From assembly GCA_051006215.1 (NCBI GenBank), contig JBPCIO010000233.1, positions 1 through 22,682 of the forward strand: 22,682 bases of DNA, in the 5' to 3' direction. A program made the translations under genes and the position numbers. The notes beneath the pieces were generated by a model. That model had not been told where the DNA came from, ran no database searches, and was given only the letters and a program-made list of their open reading frames with translations. The DNA comes from CF-72 sp051006215. Lineage in GTDB: Bacteria > Chloroflexota > UBA6077 > CF-72. Below, piece by piece: positions 1 to 7,645 of the stretch. Position 1 is the stretch's first letter; every line of letters begins with the position of its first letter.

Positions 1-65
1 AGCGAAGGCGTATCGAACTGCGGCTGAAATGCCGAGTGCGTGTCTCTACTGTCCCGTATCGCCAT
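1..65 (-). CDS. Possible 5' end of a protein gene cut by the window edge
   Basis: An ATG at 65-63 opens a minus-strand frame that stays open to the window edge (21 codons, beginning MAIRDSRDTHSAF). A strong Shine-Dalgarno, GGAGGT, lies at 81-76, 10 nt before the ATG. This is the main support. The fragment is too short to recognise a family, and its codons (ATA, AGA, AGT) are less GC-biased than its neighbours. It lies downstream of the response regulator on the same strand, so a sensor kinase would be a natural guess, but nothing in the visible residues shows that. It could also be a chance frame. Confidence 0.3.
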   Translation of the reverse strand, partial: MAIRDSRDTHSAFQPQFDTPS

Positions 66-220
66 GAGGCAACCCACCTCCGACCGAGCCCCGGTCCGAG
101 TGGAGCACTGCTGTACCTGGCGCGCCGGACATACGCTTTAACCGTGCGTCAAAGCCGCGCTGGTTTCAACCCGCCAATCGGCAGGTAACGACGCGGCGAT
201 CGGCGGGGCCGACCTTCAAT
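66..220. other. Intergenic region between the response regulator and the edge gene
   Basis: This 155-bp gap holds no convincing gene. Besides the hairpin at 78-100, a 7-bp stem with one G-U pair and a 3-nt loop lies at 198-214, six bases after the response regulator stop. It has no T tract in the minus direction, so it is at best a weak terminator. A plus-strand frame is open from 3 to 188 but lacks a start with a ribosome site and resembles no family I know. Confidence 0.35.
78..100 (-). promoter_or_regulatory. Imperfect hairpin overlapping the ribosome binding site of the edge gene
   Basis: Arms at 78-86 and 92-100 pair at 8 of 9 positions around a 5-nt loop. On the minus strand the 3' arm ends in GGAG, which is part of the GGAGGT ribosome site at 81-76. 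Folding of the mRNA would therefore mask that site. There is no T tract, so it does not look like a terminator. Whether it is functional is inference. Confidence 0.3.
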
Positions 221-877
221 TTAGATCCAACCCTGCTTTGTCGCCAGAATCGCCGCGTGAACGCGATTGCGGGCGCCCAGGTGCAGCAAGATCTCTTCGA
301 CATAGCTCTTAATCGTCAAGTCGCTCAAGTGCATGCGTGTCGCGATCTCGCGATTCGACAGTCCTTGGGCTACGAGTTGTAAAACTTCTCGCTGTCGCGC
401 GCTGAGCTTCGGTTCCGGGTCAGTTTCGCCACCTTGGCGGGCAGCGGCGAGCACTACCGGGGTCACCTTCGGATCGATTACTGCCTCGCCCCGCGCCAAC
501 GCTTTGATGCTTCGGCTGAGATCAAGCTGTGCGATCTCCTTCAACAGGTAACCCTGCGCTCCGGCCCGCACGCAGTCGCGCACGAGCTCCCCATCTGTGA
601 ACGTGGTGAGTATGGCGATCGCTGCGTCCGGCACCGAGGCCCGCAATCGGCGGCACACGTCAGGCCCACTGAGGTCCGGCAGGTGCGCGTCAAGCAGAAC
701 CACATCCGGAAGCTGCTCACGCGCAAGAGCGATCGCCTGCCCGCCGGTCCTGGCTTCGCCGACCACCCCAATCTCAGGATCAGTGCTCAGCAAGGTTCGC
801 AGGCCCACTCGCACCAGCTCATGGTCGTCCACGATGAGCACGCGGATGTGGCGGACTTCAGCGTCACCAATCAACAC
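221..877 (-). CDS. NarL/FixJ-type response regulator transcription factor
   Basis: A cytoplasmic two-component response regulator that would bind DNA after phosphorylation by a sensor kinase. Residues about 12-128 form a receiver domain: the acidic pair in LIVDDHE (17-18), the phospho-acceptor D63 in LLDAHLPD, the conserved T91/T92 and K113 in YLLKE. Residues about 158-218 form a LuxR-type helix-turn-helix (SARQREVLQLVAQGLSNREI followed by TIKSYVEEILLHLG). The length of 218 aa is typical. The start is GTG at 877, supported by GAGGAAA just upstream. It lies 18 bp after the CocE-type hydrolase stop and is probably the last or next-to-last gene of that unit. No kinase is seen in the window, so its partner and targets are unknown. 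Confidence 0.93.
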   Translation of the reverse strand: MLIGDAEVRHIRVLIVDDHELVRVGLRTLLSTDPEIGVVGEARTGGQAIALAREQLPDVVLLDAHLPDLSGPDVCRRLRASVPDAAIAILTTFTDGELVRDCVRAGAQGYLLKEIAQLDLSRSIKALARGEAVIDPKVTPVVLAAARQGGETDPEPKLSARQREVLQLVAQGLSNREIATRMHLSDLTIKSYVEEILLHLGARNRVHAAILATKQGWI

Positions 878-895
878 CGTTTCCTCGACAAACCG

Positions 896-2770
896 TCAGG
901 GCTGCATTGGCAGGAGGACTCGTGAAGGGTGCGAAGCGTCCTGGTACACGCTCTGATTGGCCACCACCGCCTGGTCCATTGAGTCACTACCGATTGGATT
1001 GCCCGTGTTCAGATTGCGATCGAAATGCGGAAAGTTGCTGCTCGAAATGTCCAGTCGGATCCGATGACCCGCCTTGAAGGTCAGGGCGGTGTGCCAGAGG
1101 TCAATCGGGTACATGGACGGCTCGCCCGGCGTCAGCAGGCTAGCGATCCTGGGGTCCTCGCGGTAGCGCGCCCGAAGGATGCCATCAGCCACGTTGATAG
1201 CAGTTCCGTCCGGGTAAACATCCACCAGCTTGGCCGTAAAATCTGTGTCGACCGCAGAAGTGGCAGCCCAGAGATCGACGGTGACTTGGCCTACGACTCG
1301 CCTATCCGCGTCGAGGGGATCGGTTTGATAGACCAGCACATCCGGACGCGCAGCCAATACTTCACTTGATCCATGACAGATCGGGAACTCCGGCCGGCAA
1401 CGCTGGTCGTACGCTCCCGCCGGAGCGAGAACGTCGCCCGAGCTAATGTTGCCGCCTATGGTCGGTACGGGCTGGCGTGCGTCGTACGCGAAATCAGTCG
1501 GGGGCTGCTCGGCGAATGGCGCGAGGGGTCCCAGACTGCCGTCTGCGTGGAGGTAATAGGGTACCTGCTCGGTGTTCGGTAACGGCCACGCGGGCGCGGT
1601 CTGCCACATGCCGCCAATGTCCAGATGCCCAAAGCCCTGGTCGTCTTTGACCTCTTTTCCTGAACCGCCGCCCATCAGAAAATAACGCACGCCCGGCTTC
1701 GGCGCAACGGGGTCGCCTCCCCGCATATAGCGGTTGAACCAGTGAAGTGCCTCGGCCCGCTGGTCCACGCGTGCGTCCGCGCCGAACAGGCCCTGGCCGG
1801 CGGTGGACTGGTCGTTACGACCGTGGATCCACGGCCCGAGCGTTAGCGACACGGGCTGCCCGGTGCGGTCCGCCGCGGCCTGGTAATCGATGACGGTCCC
1901 CCCCAAGAACTGGTCGTACCAGCCGCCAAGCAGAGCCACCGGAACTTTCGGGAAGTGGTCGAACAGTGGCTCGTGGTTGTACCCTGGCTGATTCCAGTAC
2001 CAGTTCTGCTGCTCGTTCATTGCCCAGTCGCGGTACCAGGGGCAGTTCTGGGACAGCAGGTGCTCGTCGATGGGCGTGGACTCCTCGAGCTTCAAGATGG
2101 CGGCGAGATCTTTGGGGGAAGGCAGCGGCGCACGCGCAGTATCCGGGGCGCCAGCCTGCGCCTGGCGAGCGATCTGATTCGGGCAAATCGTCACGTCGGC
2201 GAAGTAGGCGTTGTGTGCCAACGCGAATGCGCCGCCTCGCCAGGCCCCGTCCTGGTGATAATTTGAGCTCGCGATGTACAGGTACATCGCCTTCAAGTAG
2301 GGTGGGTCCGTGAGCGCCGCGCTGAGGGCAGTCGAGGCCAGGTAGGAGCCACCGTACAGTGAGAAGCCTTTATCCGGGCTGAACCAGGACTGGCTGGTCA
2401 GCCAGGCCGCGGCATCGAATCCGTCGGTGTCGTCCTGTACATAGATATCAAAAGTGCCTTCGGACGCGTAGCGACCCCGGGTATCCTGGGCGACATAGAC
2501 GTAGCCGTTCTGGGCGAAGAAGTTGCCATCGTCCTTGCTGCCCGTCTTGTCGTACGGCGTGCGGGTCAGAATCACTGGATACGTGCCAGGCCCAGTCGGG
2601 CGATACACATCAGTGGCGAGGCGGATACCGTCACGCATCGCCACCATAGTGTTGTGGTCCACGGTGGTTGTACTCGCTGTCTGCGCCTGCGCCACCCTGC
2701 TGGAGCTCACGCCGACGAGTGTCGCCAGGATCAAGACCAACAACCGCGGCAGACGCATTGTGCGGCGCAT
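896..2770 (-). CDS. Secreted CocE/NonD-family alpha/beta hydrolase (X-Pro dipeptidyl-peptidase S15-like)
   Basis: A serine hydrolase of the CocE/NonD family, whose members cleave esters, acyl groups or Xaa-Pro peptides. The first 30 residues are a Sec signal (basic MRRTMRLPR, a hydrophobic run, then VAQAQ), so it probably works outside the membrane. The nucleophile is S142 in YGGSYLAS. The likely acid is D286 in GGWYDQF and the histidine H317 in GPWIHG, in the usual family order. The C-terminal third (from about 470) fits the family's jelly-roll domain. At 624 aa it matches family length. The ATG at 2770 has GGAGGG about 10 nt upstream. A 115-bp gap separates it from the OpgC/esterase fusion upstream, and it runs 18 bp ahead of the response regulator. 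The substrate cannot be told from sequence. Confidence 0.9.
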   Translation of the reverse strand: MRRTMRLPRLLVLILATLVGVSSSRVAQAQTASTTTVDHNTMVAMRDGIRLATDVYRPTGPGTYPVILTRTPYDKTGSKDDGNFFAQNGYVYVAQDTRGRYASEGTFDIYVQDDTDGFDAAAWLTSQSWFSPDKGFSLYGGSYLASTALSAALTDPPYLKAMYLYIASSNYHQDGAWRGGAFALAHNAYFADVTICPNQIARQAQAGAPDTARAPLPSPKDLAAILKLEESTPIDEHLLSQNCPWYRDWAMNEQQNWYWNQPGYNHEPLFDHFPKVPVALLGGWYDQFLGGTVIDYQAAADRTGQPVSLTLGPWIHGRNDQSTAGQGLFGADARVDQRAEALHWFNRYMRGGDPVAPKPGVRYFLMGGGSGKEVKDDQGFGHLDIGGMWQTAPAWPLPNTEQVPYYLHADGSLGPLAPFAEQPPTDFAYDARQPVPTIGGNISSGDVLAPAGAYDQRCRPEFPICHGSSEVLAARPDVLVYQTDPLDADRRVVGQVTVDLWAATSAVDTDFTAKLVDVYPDGTAINVADGILRARYREDPRIASLLTPGEPSMYPIDLWHTALTFKAGHRIRLDISSSNFPHFDRNLNTGNPIGSDSMDQAVVANQSVYQDASHPSRVLLPMQP

Positions 2771-2885
2771 CGATTCGGAACCCTCCCCGCTCGGTGCGTC
2801 CGCTGCTCGCCAAAGTGACGTGGTGGCGGGCCGCCCCGTCGCCAGTGTAGTGTCCTGGCGCAGCTACCGCACGCACTCGGGCGAG

Positions 2886-5036
2886 TTAGTTCGCTAGTGA
2901 CTTGGCGTAGAAGCGCAGGTACTCGCTCACGTGTTCGTGCCAGTACAAGCCACCGTGCTGGCCTGGAAACTGGTGCCACTCAACGCTGATCTTGCGCTTC
3001 TCTAAGCGGGCTTTGAGGTCGAGGTCGCGCTGCAGCCAGGGGTCATGCTCGCTGGCGTCCAGGTAGATCCTGAGCTTCTCGGTTGACCCGGCCGTGCTCG
3101 CCAGGAGCACAGGGTCGAACTTGTTGAAGGCGTCACCCTTGCCCAGAAAGCTCATGTCGAGGTCCGAATCGCCGTTCAGCGAAGGCGCGTGTGCGCCGAC
3201 GGTCCCGAAGACATCGGGGTGTAGAAACCCCTGATAGAGCGCACCCCACCCTCCCATGGACAGCCCACCAAGGGCTCGGTGCTGCGCGTCGGCCTTGGTC
3301 GGGTACGACGCGTCGATGTGACGAATAAGATCTTGCACCAGGTAGTCACCCCAGCGGGGGCCACCGTTTGGGTGATTGATCCAGAAGCTTCGATCGCCCT
3401 GTGGCAAAACGATCAGCATCGCCGGAAGCTCGCCTGAGGTGATCATTTGATCGGCGGCGTTCAGCAGGCCGTCCTTGAGCCACTCGTCGCGGTTGCCGGC
3501 GATGCCGTGAAGCATGTACAGGACGGGGTACCGCTGGGGACGGGTCCGGAATCCGGGTGGCAGATAAATGAAGTAGCGCTCTTCTTGATTGAGCGCCGCG
3601 CTGAAGAACTCCGGCTCCAGAATCATTCCATTCACCAGTCCCAGGCTCGCGCTCAGCGGTTGCTCAGTGCCTGACGGGGCCGGTTGCGCCACGGGTGACG
3701 CATTGGTGCCGCCTCGGACCGGCGCTGGCGTGGCGCCAATCGGGATCGCGGTACCGTACGCACGCGCGATTTCTGCTTCCGCGGACGATTGGCCTGCGCC
3801 GGCGGCAGCGACGCTTGGCGCGCTCGGGATGGCGGGAGCCACCCGCGGCAAGACGAACAGCAGGCCAACCGCCACCAGCGCCGGGCTAGCCAGCCAGGCT
3901 GGCTGCCTCGTCAGCGACGGCCGGAGTGGTCGCAGCTTTACGAGTAGCCACACCAGCAAAACAGCGCCTATTTGCATTGCGGCGCTGACTCGAGTCGGCT
4001 CAAACTTGGCCACCGATGTGTCACGTAGGACTACTGCCACGCCGACGGCGATAAACATGTGAAGGGCATACGCGAACAGCGCGTTCTGTCCGAGTGGCAG
4101 GAACAGCCAGCCTGACCAACGCCGCACAACCGGCCAGAATTCGACGGTGGTCAGGAACAATACCGTGAAGACGAGCGCAAATGCGAACAGTCGGCCTGGC
4201 CGCAGGTCTGACTTGCCCACGAGCCTGGCAAGCACTACCGCCTGCGCCGTGGCCGGGTCTGCAGCGCCGCCGACGGCCAGAGCAGCGAGACGGTCCTGCA
4301 CGTTGTAGATGACGATCGCCAGGGCCAGCGCCAGTGTTGCGATAGCGAGCACTCGTCGCCTGGGGACGTGGCGGAGGACAACCGCCAGGCGATTCCAGTC
4401 GTGGCCAATGACCAGCCCGGTGAAGAACAGGACCTGCCAGGCGGCAAAAAAGAAGAGGTTGTTGCCGGTAATTGGCCACGGCAGGACTGCCTGGTCGGGT
4501 GCAACCTGGTAGGCTAGCCACAACAGCCATGATGCGGCGAGAACGGCCAGCGCCAGACCGTGCTCCAGCACGACGAACGCCAGGACCGAAACGATCAGCA
4601 CCAGAACGTACAGCAGCGTGACGTCCACGAGGTAATAGGTCCGGTGCAGGGTTACCGTGCTGAGCACGAAGCCCCACGCGTCGTGCAAATCCCAGCCCTG
4701 CGCCCAGGGCAGGTGCAACAGCTCGGATGCGGGCACCAGGAGGAGCGTGAGACCGACGCCCAACAGGTACAGCTGGCCAGCGCGTTTCAACAGCCGCCAC
4801 AGGCCCGTGTTCATGCCGTCGCGCTGGATGGTGCGGGTATAGGCTCGGCCGGCGACGATACCAGATACGAAAACGAACCCTTCGGCTGCCGACGCGTAGA
4901 AGCGATTGCCACCCGTCAGCAGGTACAACCAGGAGGCGCCTGCAACGTGGTCCACGATCATGCCGACAACGAAGATCCCGCGTAAGAAGTCAATACGCAG
5001 GTCGCGGCCGCTCTCTGTCACGGGTGCCGAACCCAC
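2886..5036 (-). CDS. Fusion of an OpgC-type membrane acyltransferase and a C-terminal esterase
   Basis: A 716-residue two-part protein. Residues about 10-400 resemble OpgC (membrane acyltransferases that succinylate glucans): an RDLRIDFLRG start, VDH at the end of the first membrane segment, and about 11 hydrophobic segments. A linker rich in Ala and Pro (about 400-465) leads to an esterase D/enterochelin esterase-type alpha/beta hydrolase (about 470-716) with S593 in GGLSMGGW, D660 or D665 in YLDASEHD, and H694 in PGQHGG. An odd number of membrane segments would put the esterase outside; this is inferred. GTG at 5036 is preferred because GGGGGAGG lies 8 nt upstream; a GTG at 5045 in the same frame sits directly against that site. 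The upstream EamA stop (5040-5038) falls between ribosome site and start, suggesting coupled translation. The substrate is unknown. Confidence 0.85.
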   Translation of the reverse strand: MGSAPVTESGRDLRIDFLRGIFVVGMIVDHVAGASWLYLLTGGNRFYASAAEGFVFVSGIVAGRAYTRTIQRDGMNTGLWRLLKRAGQLYLLGVGLTLLLVPASELLHLPWAQGWDLHDAWGFVLSTVTLHRTYYLVDVTLLYVLVLIVSVLAFVVLEHGLALAVLAASWLLWLAYQVAPDQAVLPWPITGNNLFFFAAWQVLFFTGLVIGHDWNRLAVVLRHVPRRRVLAIATLALALAIVIYNVQDRLAALAVGGAADPATAQAVVLARLVGKSDLRPGRLFAFALVFTVLFLTTVEFWPVVRRWSGWLFLPLGQNALFAYALHMFIAVGVAVVLRDTSVAKFEPTRVSAAMQIGAVLLVWLLVKLRPLRPSLTRQPAWLASPALVAVGLLFVLPRVAPAIPSAPSVAAAGAGQSSAEAEIARAYGTAIPIGATPAPVRGGTNASPVAQPAPSGTEQPLSASLGLVNGMILEPEFFSAALNQEERYFIYLPPGFRTRPQRYPVLYMLHGIAGNRDEWLKDGLLNAADQMITSGELPAMLIVLPQGDRSFWINHPNGGPRWGDYLVQDLIRHIDASYPTKADAQHRALGGLSMGGWGALYQGFLHPDVFGTVGAHAPSLNGDSDLDMSFLGKGDAFNKFDPVLLASTAGSTEKLRIYLDASEHDPWLQRDLDLKARLEKRKISVEWHQFPGQHGGLYWHEHVSEYLRFYAKSLAN

Positions 5037-5037
5037 G

Positions 5038-5940
5038 CTACGCACCTCCCCCGGCGGTCAGCATCACCACGCCGATCACCGACAGAAGGGTGCCAGCTAC
5101 GACGCGCCAACTGCCCCCCTCGCGCAGAAACACGATCGACACCGGTACGGCGAAGATGGGCGAAGTTGCGCTCAGAACGGCTGCCGTACCAGCGCCGGCC
5201 ACCGACACACACTCCAGGAACAGGCCCGTAGAGATGACCCCGCAGGCTCCCACGGCGGCGATAGCCCTGAGCGACCGTCCGTGGAACCAGGTCCCGAGGG
5301 GTACGGGGCCACGCCGCATGGTTACCGCCCACAGCACCATAGCCGCCAAACTGGCGCGGATAACGCTGGCCGTCACGACGTCGGTCATAGCCAGGGCGGG
5401 TTTGACAGCGATCGCAGAGAACGACCAGCATGCGGCGGCCACCGCCGCAAAAGCCACCCCGGACCAGTGGCCGCTCGCCGGTTGCTGGCTGAGCGCTCGC
5501 GCAGCCCCCGCGGCCGGCATTGCCACGAGATAGACCCCTGTGAGTGTGGCCAACATTCCGATCACCGACATGGCCGTCAAACGTTCACCCAGCAGAATCG
5601 CTGCCAGCAACGAAGTCATGACCGGGTAGCCCATCGAAATCGGCATCGCCCGAGCAACACCGATTCGTTTCAGGGCCTCGAAATACAGGCTGTCGCCAAT
5701 CACGAGTCCGACGATCATCGAGGCGACGAGCAGGACAACTGCTGACGGTGAAACCGAGGCGCGACTGCTGAACGCAACCCAGATCAGGATGAAAACACCG
5801 GCCGAGGTGGTATTTCGAAGGCTGTTGACCGCCACCGCCGGCACTCCGCTCAGATAGGCTCGTATGACAATGCCAGTCGCCCCCCACGCGCAAGCCGACA
5901 ACAAACCGGCGAGCTCGCCGAGGTACGGGACGCCATTCAC
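5038..5940 (-). CDS. EamA/DMT-family transporter
   Basis: An inner-membrane permease of the drug/metabolite transporter superfamily with two EamA repeats and about 10 membrane segments. The first repeat begins ELAGLLSACAWGATGIVIRA and contains the conserved ALKRIGVARAMPIS stretch and LLGERLT. The second begins with SGVAFAAVAAACWSFSAIAV and ends in the AVLSATSPIFAVPVSIVFLR region. GTG at 5940 gives 300 aa, the usual family length, with membrane segment 1 directly after the start. GTG at 5949 is also possible. A longer frame from ATG at 6060 would add an Arg/Trp-rich leader and overlap the upstream small gene, so it is disfavoured. No start has a strong ribosome site. The substrate is unknown; coupling to the OpgC/esterase gene suggests export of something that protein modifies. 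Confidence 0.87.
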   Translation of the reverse strand: MNGVPYLGELAGLLSACAWGATGIVIRAYLSGVPAVAVNSLRNTTSAGVFILIWVAFSSRASVSPSAVVLLVASMIVGLVIGDSLYFEALKRIGVARAMPISMGYPVMTSLLAAILLGERLTAMSVIGMLATLTGVYLVAMPAAGAARALSQQPASGHWSGVAFAAVAAACWSFSAIAVKPALAMTDVVTASVIRASLAAMVLWAVTMRRGPVPLGTWFHGRSLRAIAAVGACGVISTGLFLECVSVAGAGTAAVLSATSPIFAVPVSIVFLREGGSWRVVAGTLLSVIGVVMLTAGGGA

Positions 5941-6004
5941 AATCTGCACAGTGAACCAGATCGCCTGAGCGACCCTGTCCCAAAGGGCTGGGCGGCGGCC
6001 GAAC

Positions 6005-6220
6005 CTACGTGACCAGCGGGCCGATATCGGTCTCGATCGGAGCCGCCAACAAGGTCCCAAGCACCTCGTCCAGGCTACGGCTGAGCTCGACAGCCTGCCG
6101 ATGCAAGCCCGCCGTCGCCCGCTGCTCGCTCACCTCGCCAAGTAAGCGAAGCACCTCATGGTTGGTCGTAGCGGCGCGCTGATACACCACCACGTCTGCC
6201 GGACTGAATTCAGGGTCCAT
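6005..6220 (-). CDS. Small protein of unknown function (71 aa)
   Basis: The frame begins MDPEFSPADVVVYQR at ATG 6220 and ends at TAG 6005, between mscL (20 bp away) and the EamA gene. It is acidic, mostly helical in look (heptad-like LLGEVSEQRA and LHRQAVELSRSLDEVLGTLL), has no cysteine and no membrane segment. Upstream GAGACG is a weak ribosome site. The frame continues upstream to 6337 but that part runs inside mscL and looks non-coding. I do not recognise the family. Position inside a same-strand run and the orderly hydrophobic spacing support a real gene; the short length keeps confidence moderate. Confidence 0.55.
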   Translation of the reverse strand: MDPEFSPADVVVYQRAATTNHEVLRLLGEVSEQRATAGLHRQAVELSRSLDEVLGTLLAAPIETDIGPLVT

Positions 6221-6240
6221 CGTCTCGATGGTAGGTCGCG

Positions 6241-6666
6241 TCAGGTGGCCGTGACTGACAACCCGGTGGCAACTTCGGCGGTGCAGAACGCGCAGCGGCG
6301 GGCCCTGACCGGGATCTTGCTGAGGCACTCCGGGCATTCCCGTGTGGCTGTCGCGGACGGCGGCGTTTCGGGCCGCATCCGCTCGACAAGCTTGTTCACC
6401 GGGGCAATTACGAGGAAGTAGATGACGGCCGCGATCACCAAGAACGACAGCACGGTGTTGATGAAGTCGCCGATGAGAAATTTACTTGCGCCTATGGTCA
6501 CGACCCAGGCGGAGAAGTCTGGCAAACCGCCAGCGATGCCGATGATCGGCGTGATGATGTCTTTCACCAACGCCGTGACGACCGCGCCGAACGCGGCGCC
6601 AATGACAACGGCAACGGCGAGATCCACAACGTTGCCGCGGAGGAGAAATTTTTGAAACCCGCGCAT
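6241..6666 (-). CDS. mscL: Large-conductance mechanosensitive channel MscL with a zinc-ribbon-like tail
   Basis: MscL opens when membrane tension rises during osmotic downshock and releases solutes. Residues 1-42 hold the N-terminal amphipathic helix (MRGFQKFLLRGNVVDLAVAV) and pore helix TM1 with the small-residue packing GAAFGAVVTALV. TM2 spans about 66-92 (GDFINTVLSFLVIAAVIYF), followed by the basic VNKLVERM. Instead of a plain C-terminal bundle, residues 111-128 carry CPEC and CAFC, a two-pair cysteine motif able to bind zinc. I recall similar tails in MscL proteins of several high-GC and cyanobacterial lineages. The ATG at 6666 lacks a clear ribosome site. The gene follows nnrD by 55 bp on the same strand. 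Confidence 0.95.
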   Translation of the reverse strand: MRGFQKFLLRGNVVDLAVAVVIGAAFGAVVTALVKDIITPIIGIAGGLPDFSAWVVTIGASKFLIGDFINTVLSFLVIAAVIYFLVIAPVNKLVERMRPETPPSATATRECPECLSKIPVRARRCAFCTAEVATGLSVTAT

Positions 6667-6721
6667 CGGGGCAAGGGTACCAGTTGAATTGAAGCGCCGG
6701 CTGACCTCGACCTTGGTGCCC

Positions 6722-7645
6722 TTACGCTCGCTCTAACTCAGCCATAATCGGGGGCACCTGGTCGAGCAGCTCACGCGCCAGGAAGCCAATGCGACCTATG
6801 CCGTGGCTCAGACGGTTCCCAGCGGTGCCGTGCAAGTACACGCCCCAGACGGCCGCCTGGGCAGGGTCGGCGCCCCGCGCGGCGAGCCCAATGATGATGC
6901 CAGCGAGGGTGTCGCCCGAACCGGACGTCGCCAGTCCAACTCCGCCCTCGACGTACTGGTACACGTCGCCGGCCGGCGTCACGACCAGCGTTTCCGCGCG
7001 CTTGAGCGCGATCACTGCTCCGAACGCCGTGGCCGCCTGGCGGGCAAGCTCGACTGGCCGCGCTGCCACTTCCTCGATCGTAAGATCCAGCAAGCGTGCC
7101 ATCTCGCCACCGTGCGGAGTCATGACCACCCGCGGGGCGCTATCCCGCACCGCACACATGGCCTGTTTAGCCCCGTCGAGCGCGACCGCGTCGAGCACGA
7201 CCACTCGGGTGTCGGCCAGACGCGGCAGCAATGACTTCAGCAACTCTGCCGTGGACGTCTCGCCGACCATGCCCGGACCGATCAACACTGCGTCCACGCC
7301 CCGCGCACGCCGGGCAATCTCGACGGCCGCTTCCGGATCAAAACCGCCAGCGCGCGTTGCGCGAACGCCATACACGAGAGCCTCAGGGACCGTAACGCCC
7401 ACCGCCAGACGTACGCTGCGCGGAACGCCGATGCGCAGGATTCCTGCTCCTGCCCGCAAGGCCGCCGTGCCGGCCAGGATAATTGCGCCAGGCAGCTCGG
7501 GTGACCCCCCGACGCACATCACCCGCCCGCGGGCCGACTTGTCGCCGCCCTCGTCCGGCGCCGGCAGTGGCCACTCGCGCAGCAGATCCGGATCGATCAG
7601 CGCTTGGTGGCCGCTAGCGCTTTCACGGGGGTGTGGGCTTGACAT
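6722..7645 (-). CDS. nnrD: ADP/ATP-dependent NAD(P)H-hydrate dehydratase
   Basis: Repairs hydrated NADH and NADPH (NADHX, NADPHX) by nucleotide-dependent dehydration in the cytosol. The 307-aa protein is a ribokinase-like YjeF C-terminal (carbohydrate kinase-related) domain: SARGRVMCVGGS (38-48), LIGPGM (121-126), VVMTPHGGEMARLL (173-186) and the nucleotide-binding TSGSGDTLAG (240-249) with the conserved D245. The YjeF N-terminal epimerase domain often fused to this enzyme is absent, so NADHX epimerase must be encoded elsewhere or be missing. ATG 7645 lies inside the end of the histidine phosphatase gene (23-bp overlap), which indicates co-transcription and likely translational coupling. Confidence 0.93.
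   Translation of the reverse strand: MSSPHPRESASGHQALIDPDLLREWPLPAPDEGGDKSARGRVMCVGGSPELPGAIILAGTAALRAGAGILRIGVPRSVRLAVGVTVPEALVYGVRATRAGGFDPEAAVEIARRARGVDAVLIGPGMVGETSTAELLKSLLPRLADTRVVVLDAVALDGAKQAMCAVRDSAPRVVMTPHGGEMARLLDLTIEEVAARPVELARQAATAFGAVIALKRAETLVVTPAGDVYQYVEGGVGLATSGSGDTLAGIIIGLAARGADPAQAAVWGVYLHGTAGNRLSHGIGRIGFLARELLDQVPPIMAELERA

Noticed and set aside
4021..4800. A 259-codon minus-strand frame inside the OpgC domain
   Set aside because: It is a shifted phase of the membrane domain with Arg/Gly-rich shadow composition.
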